A stretch of 64,000 bases of DNA from Phycisphaeraceae bacterium (GTDB lineage: Bacteria > Planctomycetota > Phycisphaerae > Phycisphaerales > UBA1924), in NCBI GenBank assembly GCA_019636675.1, contig JAHBXC010000001.1, positions 1,485,007 through 1,549,006 on the forward strand. The letters run 5' to 3'. Every line of letters begins with the position of its first letter. The stretch's first letter is position 1. The notes below the pieces were generated by a model. The model made no database searches. It worked only from the letters and a program-made list of their open reading frames with translations, and was not told the DNA's origin. Positions 20,187-29,866 of this stretch are shown one piece after another. Position numbers and translations under genes: made by a program.

Positions 20187-21799
20187 CACGCCGTCCCCTT
20201 CGACACATCGCCGATCCCGAACCCCTCGCGCAGTTTCCCGGCGCTGACCGTGAGTTCGACCTTCTCCTGCCTGGTCATCTTCTTCACGTGGCTCAGGATA
20301 AGCGACATGCGCCGGTTGGCGCCAAACATCTTCTCGTTCCGCACGAGGAACTCCCAATAGAAAGTGTTGAACGGGCACGCGCCCTCGCCCGTCCGTTTGT
20401 CGGGGTCGTAGCGGCAGCCCTTGCAGTAGTTCGACATCTTCTGGATGTACTTCCCGCTCGCCGCGTAGGGCTTGGTGCCCACCACGCCACCATCTGCGTG
20501 CATCGCCATGCCCAGCGTGTTGGGCAGCGTCACCCAGTCGATCGCGTCGACATACATGCCCAGATACCAGTCGCTGATCGCGCGCGGGTGCACGCCGCTG
20601 ATCAGCGCGAAGTTGCCCGTGACCATCAATCGCTGGATGTGGTGCCCGTACCCGTGCTCGAGCACCTGCCCGACGCTCTCGCGCACGCAGCGCATCTCGG
20701 TTTCGCCCGTCCAGTAGAACTCCGGCAGTCTGCCGTGCTGCCCGAGCGAGTTGCGCTCCCCGTAGCCCGGCCCCTCCAGCCAGTACACGCCCCGGATGAA
20801 CTCACGCCAGCCGATGATCTGGCGCACGAACCCCTCGACAGCGTTGATGGGCGCACGCCCCTCGTCCAGCGCCTCCAGCGCCGGCTCGACCATCTCCATC
20901 GGCGAGAGCAGGTGCAGATTGACATACGGGGACAGCAGCGAGTGGTACAGGAACGGCTCGCCCGTCCACATCGCGTCCTGATGATCCCCGAAGAAGCGCA
21001 GCCGGTGCTCGACGAAATCCCCGAGCGACCGCTTCGCCTCGTCGCGCGTCACGCCCCACCCGAACGACGACAATCGCCCGGGAAGGTCGGGCATCTCGCG
21101 CTCGACCGTCGCGATGACCTCCTTCGTGATCGCGTCGGGCTTCGCGCGATGCACCGCCGGTGCGCTGGGCGCCTTCTTGAACGAACGCCGGTTCTCCTTG
21201 TCGAAGTTCCACGAGCCGCCGACCGGCTTAGCGTCGTCGTCCATCAGCACGCCCAGGCGTTTCCGCTCGCTCCGGTAGAACATCTCCATCACCAGCGACT
21301 TCTTCCCGTCCGCCCATTCGCGGAACCGCTTCGGCGAGCACAGGAAGTGCTGATCCTCGACGATCTCGGTCTCGACGAGCGACTTCTTCCACGCCGCGGC
21401 CATGGCCATCACGCGGTGCTCGCCCGGGCGCTGGACGATCAGTTTCTTCACGCCCAGCGCCTTCACCGCGCGCCGGACCTCGCCGTCGAACGAGTGCGTG
21501 TTCTCGGGATCGTCGATCGCGACATACCGGACGCGCATCCCCCGCTCGACGAGGGTCAGCGCGAAGTGGCGCATCGCCGCTAGAAAGAGCACGGTCCGCT
21601 GCCGGTGGCTGGGGACATGCGTCGACTCGTCGCGCACCTCCACCATGAGCACCGCGTCGCGATCCGGGTTCAGTTCCGTCAGCGCGGGCGACCTTTCGTC
21701 GAGTTGATCCCCGAACAGCACGAGCAGGCGCTCCGCGCTCGTAGGAGCGGCTGCGCCGATCACCTTCGTGAATGCGCCCTGCGCTTTGGCCGCGCTCAT
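20186..21799 (-). CDS. FeS-BCP-type photolyase/cryptochrome ((6-4) photolyase family)
   Basis: The 537-residue protein starts with LLVLFGDQLD and has HHIQRLMVTGNF, GVHPRAISDWYLGMYVDAIDWV and NTLGMAMHADGG, all typical of the iron-sulfur bacterial cryptochrome/photolyase group. Cysteines in EMRC, NYCKGC and GACPFN fit the four ligands of its 4Fe-4S cluster. Characterised relatives repair (6-4) photoproducts or act as light-dependent regulators. It is translationally coupled at both ends: ATGA with the membrane-protein gene upstream and TGATG with the CPD photolyase downstream, so both major UV lesions could be repaired from one transcript. Confidence 0.92.
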   Translation of the reverse strand: MSAAKAQGAFTKVIGAAAPTSAERLLVLFGDQLDERSPALTELNPDRDAVLMVEVRDESTHVPSHRQRTVLFLAAMRHFALTLVERGMRVRYVAIDDPENTHSFDGEVRRAVKALGVKKLIVQRPGEHRVMAMAAAWKKSLVETEIVEDQHFLCSPKRFREWADGKKSLVMEMFYRSERKRLGVLMDDDAKPVGGSWNFDKENRRSFKKAPSAPAVHRAKPDAITKEVIATVEREMPDLPGRLSSFGWGVTRDEAKRSLGDFVEHRLRFFGDHQDAMWTGEPFLYHSLLSPYVNLHLLSPMEMVEPALEALDEGRAPINAVEGFVRQIIGWREFIRGVYWLEGPGYGERNSLGQHGRLPEFYWTGETEMRCVRESVGQVLEHGYGHHIQRLMVTGNFALISGVHPRAISDWYLGMYVDAIDWVTLPNTLGMAMHADGGVVGTKPYAASGKYIQKMSNYCKGCRYDPDKRTGEGACPFNTFYWEFLVRNEKMFGANRRMSLILSHVKKMTRQEKVELTVSAGKLREGFGIGDVSKGTA

Positions 21800-22254
21800 G
21801 CGCTCGCGGCCCCCGAGAGCATCAGCAACGCCACGACGCCGCGCGCCGTCCACGCGATGGTCCTCACCCAATTCGTCGCGACGAGCCGGCGCGCGTCACG
21901 CATCTCGTAGCGCTCGATCAGCCGCTGGTGCAACGGCACCTGCACGAAGAAGGTGCTCGCCCACGCCGCGATCAGCAGCGCGATCCCTGTCGTCGCCAGC
22001 GATTGCCTGACCGAGTCTTCGGCGCACGACGCGACGAGCAGGACCGTCGCCGTCGACAACTCCGCGAGCATCAGCGGCGCGACGATCAGCGTCGTGCGGC
22101 GGGTGTGCTCGCTCTCGTACGCGACGAAGCTCTCCTCACCAACCCGCTGAAACAGCGGGTAATGCACGACCTGCACGAACCAGATCAGGCCCGTCATCGC
22201 GAGCGTCGCGAAGGCGTGCACGGAGAGCGCGATGCCCACCGCCGCATCGCTCAC
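21796..22254 (-). CDS. Small four-helix integral membrane protein
   Basis: The 152-residue protein has four hydrophobic segments (around residues 3-25, 50-75, 82-105 and 125-150). Recognisable features are VVHYPLFQRVG between helices 1 and 2 and a conserved-looking HTRRTTLIVAPLM stretch. I do not recognise a named family with certainty. Start is GTG overlapping the SOUL gene stop (GTGA); its stop overlaps the photolyase start (ATGA). Its position between a heme-binding protein and two photolyases suggests a role in photoprotection or redox, as inference only. Confidence 0.75.
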   Translation of the reverse strand: MSDAAVGIALSVHAFATLAMTGLIWFVQVVHYPLFQRVGEESFVAYESEHTRRTTLIVAPLMLAELSTATVLLVASCAEDSVRQSLATTGIALLIAAWASTFFVQVPLHQRLIERYEMRDARRLVATNWVRTIAWTARGVVALLMLSGAASA

Positions 22255-23027
22255 GCGCCCTGATCCGTGGTCTCGCTGACGAGTCGCACCGGGATCTGCA
22301 CCTCGCTCCACTTGCGCGGCGCCGGCATCTCGGGCCCGTTGTATCGCAGCACGCGCGGCGGGCCGGCACGCTCCCACTCCGGGTGCTCCGCCAGCCATGC
22401 CTCCAGCGCCTCGAGCGCCTGCTGGTCGTTCGTCACTCGGTACGGCCCGCGCACACCGGCCGACAGCACCACCACCGGGGGCTGGTCCTCGACCTTCACG
22501 CGACCGAACTCGCCCTCGGGCCCGTCGCTGAACTTCTCGTACAGGAACGCCATGCGCCACTCGCTCGGACGCTCCTCGGCGCTCTCAACGTCCTTGTAGT
22601 CGATCTCCACCGGCGAAGTCATCGCGATGCCTTTGCGATCGATGTGCCTGAACAGCGGCCAGAACGCGAAGTTCGAGCCCATGTCCGCAGGGCCCTGCCA
22701 GTCGACCGCGGCACGGCGCACTGTCGGATACCACTTCAGCTCGATCGCGCCGATCGGCGTGGGGGGCGGATAGCCGACGGGCAGTTTCGTCGGGATGCGA
22801 GAGACGCCGCTGACCCACGCGTCGCCCACGCGCTCGAGCGGGCTCATGTCGGCCGGCTCGTAGACGCGGATCACCGGGTTGCTCTCGCAGGGCTCGGTCA
22901 ACCACGCCCGGGCGCCCGGCGCGTCCTGACGAACCGCGAGCGCGAGCGGGCCCTCGCTGTTCGGAGGGCCGCCGCAACCGGGAAGAAGGACCGATATCGC
23001 GGCAAGACTGAGAAGGATCGATCGCAT
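22251..23027 (-). CDS. SOUL-family heme-binding lipoprotein
   Basis: The 258-residue protein has a lipoprotein signal with lipobox LLPGC, so it is probably anchored on the periplasmic side. The body matches the SOUL heme-binding fold: YEPADMSPLER, an AFWPLFRHIDRKGIAMTSPVEIDY core, and a C-terminal WERAGPPRVLRYNGPEMP and VQIPVR. SOUL proteins bind heme or porphyrin. The ATG has GGAG nine bases upstream. It overlaps the next gene by four bases and follows the SDR gene by 62 bases in the same direction. Confidence 0.88.
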   Translation of the reverse strand: MRSILLSLAAISVLLPGCGGPPNSEGPLALAVRQDAPGARAWLTEPCESNPVIRVYEPADMSPLERVGDAWVSGVSRIPTKLPVGYPPPTPIGAIELKWYPTVRRAAVDWQGPADMGSNFAFWPLFRHIDRKGIAMTSPVEIDYKDVESAEERPSEWRMAFLYEKFSDGPEGEFGRVKVEDQPPVVVLSAGVRGPYRVTNDQQALEALEAWLAEHPEWERAGPPRVLRYNGPEMPAPRKWSEVQIPVRLVSETTDQGA

Positions 23028-23089
23028 GCAGGCGTCTCCAGACCCGGGGTGCTGTCGCGATGGCTTCGCCGACCCCGGCCCTCCGGATG

Positions 23090-24604
23090 TCACGCGCCGC
23101 CAGAACCCGGCGACGACTCGGCTGCCCGCTTGAAACCCCGCAGCATGCCGCGGAAAACAACCCCGTGCAGGGGAAGCACGCAATACCAGTACGCGATCCC
23201 CAGGAGACCTTTGGGGCGGAACCGGGCGGTCTGGACGAGCCGGCACCCGTCGCGCGCGCCGTCGCGCGGCTCGATCGTAAAGGACAGTTTCGCGACGCCG
23301 GGGAGTCGCATCTCGGCGCGCAGGTCCAGCGATCGGTCGCGCTCGACGCCGATGACGCGCCAGAAGTCGAGCGCATCGCCGTACGCGAGCGTCTCGGGGT
23401 GTCGTCGCCCGCGCCGGAGGCCCGGCCCGCCGACGAGCCGGTCCATCACGCCCCGGACGCGCCACAGCCAGTCGGCCGCGTACCACCCGTTCTCGCCCCC
23501 GATGCGCGTGACGGCGCGGAACACGGCGCTCGGGGGCGCGTCGACCTCGATGGAGCGCTCATCCACGAAGACCGTGCCGCCGGCCCAGTCGGGATCGCCG
23601 GGCATCACGCCCGCGTCGGTCCAGGCGGTCTCGACCTGGTTGCTGCTGACCTTGCCGAGGGCGGCATCGATGGACTCGCGCACCCCGAGCAGCCGCTGGG
23701 GCATGAGTCGCGCCGCCTCGTCGTCGCGCACCACGACCTCGTTGCGCAGGCCCTCGGCCAGCGGGCGCGCCAGGCGCGCGCTCACCGGCGTCACGAGGTG
23801 GATCCACAGCGACGACAGGCGGGGCGTGAGGAGCGGGACCGGGATCACCCATCGTCGCGGCAGGCCGCGCGCCTGCGCCATCTGCTTCATCAGGTGCGCG
23901 TAGGTCACGACCTCAGACCCGCCGATCTCGAGCGTTCTGCCCTCGGTCTCTGGGGTCGAGACGCAACGCACGAGATATTCGAGCGCGTTGCGCACCGCGA
24001 TGGGCTGGCAGCGGGTGCTGACCCAGCGGGGCGTGACCATGACGGGCAGGCGCTCGACGATGTAGCGCAGGATCTCGAACGCCGCCGACCCGGACCCGAT
24101 GATCATCGCGGCGCGCAGCGTGGTGACGGGCACGCCCCCCTCGCGCAGGGCGGATTCCACGTCGCGACGCGACGCGAGGTGGGCGCTGAGGCGGTCGCCC
24201 ATCTCGCCCAGGCCTCCGAGGTAGATGATGCGTTGCACGCCCGCGACGCGCGCCGCTTCGGCGAACCCGCGCGCGAGGCGCATGTCCTCCTCGGCGTACT
24301 GATCCCCGGCGACGACCATGGAATGCACGAGATAGAACGCGGCCTCGCACCCGGCGAGCGCTCGCGCCAGGTCCTCGGTCGGCGCACCGAGGTCGCACTG
24401 CGTGATCTCGAGGAGCGGGTGATCGATCCAGGGCCGATCGGTCAGCTTGCGCGCCGAACGCACGACGCAGCGGACGGGGTAGCCCTCGCGCAGCAGCGCC
24501 GGTGCGAGCCGACCGCCGATGTACCCCGTCGCGCCGGTGACCGCGACGCGAGGGCGGCGCGGGCTCTCGCCTGGCTGGACGTCGATCGGTTCGCTGCGCG
24601 TCAT
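23090..24604 (-). CDS. SDR/NmrA-like protein with DUF2867 C-terminal domain
   Basis: The 504-residue protein has an atypical SDR N-terminus with VTGATGYIGGRL (NAD(P) binding), AAFYLVHSM and IIYLGGLGE. From about residue 330 a second, START-like DUF2867 domain begins (WRVRGVMDRLVGGPGLRRGRR; FRPKGLLGIAYWY). This two-domain architecture is found in many bacteria without an assigned reaction. Its ATG overlaps the glycosyltransferase stop (ATGA). Its place between carotenoid-tailoring and photorepair genes suggests a lipid or pigment role but does not prove one. Confidence 0.85.
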   Translation of the reverse strand: MTRSEPIDVQPGESPRRPRVAVTGATGYIGGRLAPALLREGYPVRCVVRSARKLTDRPWIDHPLLEITQCDLGAPTEDLARALAGCEAAFYLVHSMVVAGDQYAEEDMRLARGFAEAARVAGVQRIIYLGGLGEMGDRLSAHLASRRDVESALREGGVPVTTLRAAMIIGSGSAAFEILRYIVERLPVMVTPRWVSTRCQPIAVRNALEYLVRCVSTPETEGRTLEIGGSEVVTYAHLMKQMAQARGLPRRWVIPVPLLTPRLSSLWIHLVTPVSARLARPLAEGLRNEVVVRDDEAARLMPQRLLGVRESIDAALGKVSSNQVETAWTDAGVMPGDPDWAGGTVFVDERSIEVDAPPSAVFRAVTRIGGENGWYAADWLWRVRGVMDRLVGGPGLRRGRRHPETLAYGDALDFWRVIGVERDRSLDLRAEMRLPGVAKLSFTIEPRDGARDGCRLVQTARFRPKGLLGIAYWYCVLPLHGVVFRGMLRGFKRAAESSPGSGGA

Positions 24605-25770
24605 CCCGCGCTCGCGGCGGTCTTGGCCGGCGCGCCGCGCCCGCGCCACGCGCGAACGCCCAGCAGGTGCTCGGCGAAGCTCTGCCACTGGATCATTGTC
24701 ATCAGCAGCACGCCCAGCGGGTGGAGAAACGCGCCCACCAGCGACTGACGGAACCGCAGCGACAGGACGACGCGCTGGGTGATCGCGATAAGAACCGCTA
24801 GCGCCGCCAGACCCGCCGCGGCGCGCGACGGGCGATACGCGTTCGGGGCCGCGGCGGTCCAGAGCACGACGATCGCCGGGAGCACGTGCCCGACCAGGTG
24901 CATGACGGTGATGAACAGCAGCAGCGCGACCGAGCCGAGCCCCTCGTACGCGTTCTTCGTGAACCCGCGCCAGACGCGCGGGAAGGAGTCGTACATGCGG
25001 CAGGAAACGACATCGGTGCCGTCGAACAGGTCGGTGCGATGCCCGGCGCGCCGGAAGGCGCGGGGCATCTTCACGCCGTCGTGCATCGTGTCGCGGAACG
25101 ACGCGTGCCCGCCGGAATCGCGGTACGCGTCGGCCCTCGCGAGCAGAAACTGCCCCACCGCCGCCGACGACGCCGGGTCGAGCGTCGTGCGCATCCGCTT
25201 CATGGGGAGGTAGGAGAGCAGCAGGAAGTGGATGAGCGGGATGATGATCTTCTCGCCGATCGTGCCGGTCTCCTGGCGCGGGATCGTGGAGAGCAGCGCG
25301 CAGTCGACGCCGATCGCGGTCGCGAGGGAGCGCGCGAAGCAGTCGGGCGCGAAGCGCACGTCGGCGTCGGTGAAGAGCAGCCAGTCGCCCAGGGACGCGC
25401 GCGCCATCTGGTCGCACGCGAACTGCTTGCCGTTCCAGCCCTCGGGCAGGGCGACCGTCGGCACGAGCCGGACGCGCGGGTCCTCGTCGATCAGTCGGGC
25501 CACGATCTCGCCGGTGCCGTCGTCGCTGTGGTCGTCGTAGACAAGCACCTCGACCGCGCATCCCTTGTTTGCCAGCGCGGACCGGACGCACGCCGCGATG
25601 TTGCGCGACTCGTTGCGCGCCGGGATGCAGACGCTCAGCAGCGCGTCGCCGGGGTCGGCCTCGGGCCCGCGGATCGCGGGTCGGTAGAGCGAGAGGTTGC
25701 GCAGGCAGACGAGCAGCGGGATGAGGGCGAGCACGCACGCGCCCGCCATCGTCCAGGCCAGCGCGCTCAC
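24601..25770 (-). CDS. Glycosyltransferase family 2, membrane-bound (CrtQ-like)
   Basis: The 389-residue protein has an N-terminal membrane helix, then the GT-A signature: VCIPARNESRNI, YDDHSDDGT and the metal-binding FTDADVRF. A QFLLARADAY acceptor segment follows, and three or four C-terminal membrane helices. Its neighbourhood (acyltransferase, desaturases, aldehyde dehydrogenase) matches C30 carotenoid clusters, where CrtQ glycosylates the carotenoid acid. Start is GTG overlapping the acyltransferase stop as GTGA; its stop overlaps the SDR gene. The assignment as CrtQ-like rests on context. Confidence 0.85.
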   Translation of the reverse strand: MSALAWTMAGACVLALIPLLVCLRNLSLYRPAIRGPEADPGDALLSVCIPARNESRNIAACVRSALANKGCAVEVLVYDDHSDDGTGEIVARLIDEDPRVRLVPTVALPEGWNGKQFACDQMARASLGDWLLFTDADVRFAPDCFARSLATAIGVDCALLSTIPRQETGTIGEKIIIPLIHFLLLSYLPMKRMRTTLDPASSAAVGQFLLARADAYRDSGGHASFRDTMHDGVKMPRAFRRAGHRTDLFDGTDVVSCRMYDSFPRVWRGFTKNAYEGLGSVALLLFITVMHLVGHVLPAIVVLWTAAAPNAYRPSRAAAGLAALAVLIAITQRVVLSLRFRQSLVGAFLHPLGVLLMTMIQWQSFAEHLLGVRAWRGRGAPAKTAASAG

Positions 25771-26657
25771 AGGGCGTCCCCGGGCGTCGTCGTCGGGCGG
25801 TGCAGCCCCGGCCCGTCCAACTCGCGCTCTCGTCGCGAGCGCCGCGCGACGACGGGGCCCTGCTTGCGGCGCAGACGCAGCCACAGGTCATACAGCGGGT
25901 GATGCGTGCCGGAGTGGCCCCCGATCAGGATGTCGAATGGTCGCGCGTCGCGCTCCATCACGATCTGCGCGAGCCGGCACTGGTTCTCACGCATCGCCTC
26001 GGTGATCGCCTCGGTCCACGCCTCAACCAGCCGCGTGCGTCGGGCGTCATCCCCCAGATCGGGAGCACGGACGCGCTGCACGCGCAGGAACGCCTCGGGG
26101 CGCTTGTCCTCCCAGAAGCCGTACTCGATCGCGAGCGACAGCACCGGGATCTCTCGCTCGGCGCTGGCCCGCGCCGCGATCGCGCCCACGCCCGGGCGCA
26201 GCGCGATCTCGTCGCGCACGTCGCGGAACTCGCCCTGGGGCGTGATCCACAGCGTGCATCGGTCCTCGGTGCTGAAACGCTGCAGCACGTGGCGCGTCAT
26301 GCGGGGCAGCGAACGAGGGTCGTCGGGAGAAACCCCGAAGATGCCGAGCTTGCGCATGAACCGGAAGCGGCGCAGCTGCTCGATGTCCATCGGCGCCGCG
26401 TGCGTGCGAGAGGTCGTCAGCGTCGACGCCAGCAGCACGCACACGAGCGGATCCCACCACGAGGAGTGGTTGACCGCGATGATCGCCGGGCCGAGCCGCC
26501 GGTCGAGCGACTCGATCAGCTCACGCGAGCCCTTGACCATGCGGATCGCCGCGAACTGCTTGCGGAACATCCGGCGCGTGACGATGGAGAACCCCTTCGT
26601 CACGCGGGGCGAGAAGCGGCTGGGAAGGAACTCGATCGCGTCGTCTCGGTTCGCCAT
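25767..26657 (-). CDS. PlsC-like acyltransferase (CrtO-like by context)
   Basis: The 296-residue protein has the lysophospholipid acyltransferase motif I NHSSWWDP and a motif III region TPQGEFRD (usually FPEGTRS). There is no obvious membrane anchor beyond one hydrophobic stretch after motif I. In C30 carotenoid clusters an acyltransferase in this position esterifies the glycosyl carotenoid; an ordinary phospholipid role is possible. It lies ten bases after a desaturase gene and overlaps the glycosyltransferase. Confidence 0.82.
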   Translation of the reverse strand: MANRDDAIEFLPSRFSPRVTKGFSIVTRRMFRKQFAAIRMVKGSRELIESLDRRLGPAIIAVNHSSWWDPLVCVLLASTLTTSRTHAAPMDIEQLRRFRFMRKLGIFGVSPDDPRSLPRMTRHVLQRFSTEDRCTLWITPQGEFRDVRDEIALRPGVGAIAARASAEREIPVLSLAIEYGFWEDKRPEAFLRVQRVRAPDLGDDARRTRLVEAWTEAITEAMRENQCRLAQIVMERDARPFDILIGGHSGTHHPLYDLWLRLRRKQGPVVARRSRRERELDGPGLHRPTTTPGDAL

Positions 26658-26667
26658 GGGTCGTTTC

Positions 26668-28308
26668 TTAGGCCCCCACCCCGGCGAGATCGGGGCGCAT
26701 CAGGGAATCAACGGGAGGCAGCTCGAGGCGGAAGTCCTCGCCGAGCACGCGCGCGGCGGTCACGCCCGACATCAGCACCATCGGCACGCCGGGCCCGGGG
26801 TTCGCGCTGCCGCCCGCGAAGTACAGGTTGTCGAGCACCCGCGAGCGGTTGTTGGGCTTGAACCCGCCGTGCAGCTTGCCGTGCGAGGCGAGCCCGTAGA
26901 TCGCGCCGCCCTCGGCGTTGTAGAGCTTCTCGATGCCGCGCGGCGTCAGGGCTCGCTCGACGACGATGTGCTCCTCGATGTCTTCCATCCCGAACCGCTT
27001 GAGCTTGTCGATCACGACGCGCCGGTAGCCGGTGAGCAGGTCGCCGGCGCCGAAGCCGCCCGGGTCGCGCCCGGCGCCGCTCGTCCAGCGGTGCCTGTCG
27101 CGCAGGTACGGGGTGTGGATGAGGACGTACAGCGCCTCGCCGCCCTCGGGCGCCTGTCCCTTGTCGGTGCGTGAGGGCGCCGCGATGTAGAGCGTCGGGT
27201 CGCGCGCCGGCTCGCCCTTCTTGTAAATGTCGTCGAACTCGGCGTGGCTGTCGGCGCTGAACAGGAAGTTGTGGTGCGCGAGGTGCTCGTACTGGCGCTT
27301 GAGCCCCAGGTAGAGCACGACGCCCGCGCAGGCCGGGGTGTACTTCTTCGCGATGTCGCGCTGGCGACCCAGCGCGTCGGCCTTGCCCGCTCGCCCGCCC
27401 AGCAGGTCCAGACAGGTCCGCTGCACATCGCAGTTGGAGACCACGGCGTCGCACGCGATCTCGCGCCCGTCGTCGAGACGAACCCCCGTCGCGCGGGCGC
27501 CCTCGCGCCGGATCTCAACCACGCGATGCCCGAGCACGAAATCCACGCCCTCTTCCTGGGCGATGCGCTCCAGCGAGCGAGCGACCTCGCGCGTGCCGCC
27601 CATCGGGTACCAGCACCCGTGGTCCACCTGCGCCGCCGCGATCAGCGAGAGGATCGCCGGCGCGAGGAAGGGCGAGGAGCCGACATACTGCAGGAAGTGC
27701 TCGCAGAGCTGGCGCACGTGGCTGTCGGGGATCCACGAGTGCGCCGTGCCGCCGACCGTCGAGTGCATGCGCATCTGCATGACATCGCGGAGCAGCCCCA
27801 GGTCCGTGGGCGGGACCGCCTTCATCACATCGCCGACAGAGCCGACATCGCGGTAGAAGAAAACGCGGTCGGACAGGCGGTACATCTTCCTCGCGAACTC
27901 GACGAACCGGAGGTACCCGGCGCCCGGCTTGGTCGTCGGGAACATGCGGTCGAGCTCGGCGGCGAGGCGCTTCTCGTCCTTCCAAAGGTTGATGACCGTC
28001 CCGTCCTCGTAGAAACATCGCCACTGCGGGTCGAGGTCGATGAGGTCGATGTAGTCCTCGACGCGACGCCCGGATCGGGTGATGATCCCGCGCAGCACGT
28101 TCGGCAGCGTGATGATCGTCGGGCCCATGTCGAACGCGAAGCCCTCCTCGCGCAGGACGTTCATCTTCCCGCCGGCGTGGGCGTTCTGGTCGATCAGCGT
28201 CACCCGGCAGCCCATGGTGGTCAGCTCGACCGCCGAGGACAGCCCGGCGAGGCCGGCTCCGACCACGACGACGTGCGGCGAGGTGGATGCGTTGGTGTGT
28301 GCGGTCAT
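26668..28308 (-). CDS. Carotenoid desaturase/oxidase family (CrtN/CrtP/CrtI type)
   Basis: The 546-residue protein has the FAD motif VVVGAGLAGLSSAVEL, the GGKMNVLREEGFAFDMGPT stretch typical of phytoene/squalene desaturases, PMGGTREVARSL in mid-protein, and the C-terminal FAGGSANPGPGVPMVLMSG FAD-binding signature. It probably desaturates or oxidises a polyene. Which step it catalyses (CrtN-like dehydrogenation or CrtP-like terminal oxidation) cannot be decided from sequence alone. It lies between aldehyde dehydrogenase (46 bases) and acyltransferase (10 bases) genes. Confidence 0.9.
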   Translation of the reverse strand: MTAHTNASTSPHVVVVGAGLAGLSSAVELTTMGCRVTLIDQNAHAGGKMNVLREEGFAFDMGPTIITLPNVLRGIITRSGRRVEDYIDLIDLDPQWRCFYEDGTVINLWKDEKRLAAELDRMFPTTKPGAGYLRFVEFARKMYRLSDRVFFYRDVGSVGDVMKAVPPTDLGLLRDVMQMRMHSTVGGTAHSWIPDSHVRQLCEHFLQYVGSSPFLAPAILSLIAAAQVDHGCWYPMGGTREVARSLERIAQEEGVDFVLGHRVVEIRREGARATGVRLDDGREIACDAVVSNCDVQRTCLDLLGGRAGKADALGRQRDIAKKYTPACAGVVLYLGLKRQYEHLAHHNFLFSADSHAEFDDIYKKGEPARDPTLYIAAPSRTDKGQAPEGGEALYVLIHTPYLRDRHRWTSGAGRDPGGFGAGDLLTGYRRVVIDKLKRFGMEDIEEHIVVERALTPRGIEKLYNAEGGAIYGLASHGKLHGGFKPNNRSRVLDNLYFAGGSANPGPGVPMVLMSGVTAARVLGEDFRLELPPVDSLMRPDLAGVGA

Positions 28309-28354
28309 GCGTCAGCGTTCTCGTGTCAGGAAGGGGCGTGTCTGGTGGAGGGTA

Positions 28355-29866
28355 TCAGACGCGCGCATCGGCAGGGACCGGTCGGGTTGCGTTCGGACCG
28401 GCGCCCGGCGCGGGCGTGGTGATCGACGCAGGCGCGTCTCCGGATGCGGCCGCGCCTGTTTGCCCGGGCGGTCCGCCCGGCGCGCGCCTGGGCCCGTAGA
28501 GGCGCGAGAGCACGGCGTCGAACTGGCGGCGCTGTCCCGGGGGGGGCTCGTCGAGCCCCGGACGCACCCGGGGCGTCCTCGACAGATGCACCGGGCGCGT
28601 CAGCGCCAGCAGCCCCGACTCGCCGCGAGACTCGCCCCAGCCCGACGCGCCCCGCCCCGAGATCGAGGACGCCGGGTGGCCCGTGGGGATCACGCAGTCG
28701 TTGTGGGTCACGGTCGTCGACCCGAGACGGCGGGCCAGGGCCCGTGCCCCGGCGCGGTCCTGTGTGAAGACGCTCGTCGCGAGGTGCTGCTCGCAGCGCG
28801 CGTGGACGCGCAGCGCGTGCTCCGTGTCCTCGACAGGCACCAGCGCGATCGCCGGCCCGAAGTGATCGCCCGCGACGAGCGCGGCGTGCTCCGGGCAGTC
28901 GGCGATCGCGACAGGGACGAACACCCCCCCACGGGGCGGCTCGAGCACGCCCGACAGGGGACGCCCGCCGGCGCGGGTCGCGTCGCGCGCCAGATCGAAC
29001 ACGCGCCGCGCCGCCTGCTCGTCGATCAGCCGTCGGGCGCGAGCGCCCGACGCCAGCGGCGCCATCGCTTCGAGAAACACGCCGTACACCCGCCGGTCGA
29101 TCAGCGCGCGACGCGGCGCCATGCAGGTCTGGCCGGCGTTGGTCGTCGCGGCGTGCCAGATCGTGCGGGCCGCCAGCCGAGGGTCGGCGTCTGCGAGCAC
29201 GAACGCGCTGTCCCGCCCGGAGAGCTCGAGGGTCGTGGGGGTGAGGGTCTCGGCGCCCCAGCGCGCGATCTCGCGCCCGACGCTGGTGGAGCCGGTGAAC
29301 ACGACGTGATCGAAGCGGCACTCGCGCAGCATGGCCGCGCCCGCCTCGCGCGTCGCGTCCACCCAGCGCAGACGCCCCTCGGGCAGCCCGGCGTCGCGCG
29401 CGATCGCGAGCAGCACACCCTGTGTGCGAGGCGACCGCTCGCTGGGCTTGACGACGACGCGGTTTCCGGCGACGAGCGCCTGCGTGAGCTGGATCCCCAG
29501 CAGCTGCACCGGATAGTTCCAGGTCGCGATGACGCCAACCGTGCCCAGGGGCTCACACGCGACGCGATGGGACTGACCCAGCATCCACCAAGGCGAGCCG
29601 GGCAGACGCCTGTCGCGGAGCGTGCGAGCGGCGCGGCGCTCGTGCCAGCGGATCGCGCTCAGCAGGGGCAGTATGTCGGCCGTCAGCGCCTCCCAGGGGG
29701 TTTTGTGCACTTCCTGGACACAGAGATCGATCAGCTCGTCGCGCCGGGCGGCCACGCCTGCCCGGAACGATCGGAGCCATCGCACCCGCTCGCGCACCGG
29801 CCAGTGCTCCGGCCCTTCCTGGGGGCTGTCGGCGCGGTCGCCGGGATGGATCACATGGTCGGTCAT
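28355..29866 (-). CDS. Aldehyde dehydrogenase (carotenoid-aldehyde type by context)
   Basis: The 503-residue protein has the NAD-binding ATWNYPVQL and VVVKPSERSP motifs, FTGSTSVGREI, the catalytic Glu in TLELSGRD and the catalytic Cys in NAGQTCMAP. GHPASSISGRGASGWGESRG closes the family domain; the last ~45 residues are a Pro/Gly/Ala-rich tail absent from typical members. In C30 carotenoid pathways an aldehyde dehydrogenase converts the terminal aldehyde to the acid. The ATG at 29866 was chosen; a GTG three codons upstream is possible and neither has a clear ribosome binding site. It is divergent from the second desaturase. Confidence 0.87.
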   Translation of the reverse strand: MTDHVIHPGDRADSPQEGPEHWPVRERVRWLRSFRAGVAARRDELIDLCVQEVHKTPWEALTADILPLLSAIRWHERRAARTLRDRRLPGSPWWMLGQSHRVACEPLGTVGVIATWNYPVQLLGIQLTQALVAGNRVVVKPSERSPRTQGVLLAIARDAGLPEGRLRWVDATREAGAAMLRECRFDHVVFTGSTSVGREIARWGAETLTPTTLELSGRDSAFVLADADPRLAARTIWHAATTNAGQTCMAPRRALIDRRVYGVFLEAMAPLASGARARRLIDEQAARRVFDLARDATRAGGRPLSGVLEPPRGGVFVPVAIADCPEHAALVAGDHFGPAIALVPVEDTEHALRVHARCEQHLATSVFTQDRAGARALARRLGSTTVTHNDCVIPTGHPASSISGRGASGWGESRGESGLLALTRPVHLSRTPRVRPGLDEPPPGQRRQFDAVLSRLYGPRRAPGGPPGQTGAAASGDAPASITTPAPGAGPNATRPVPADARV

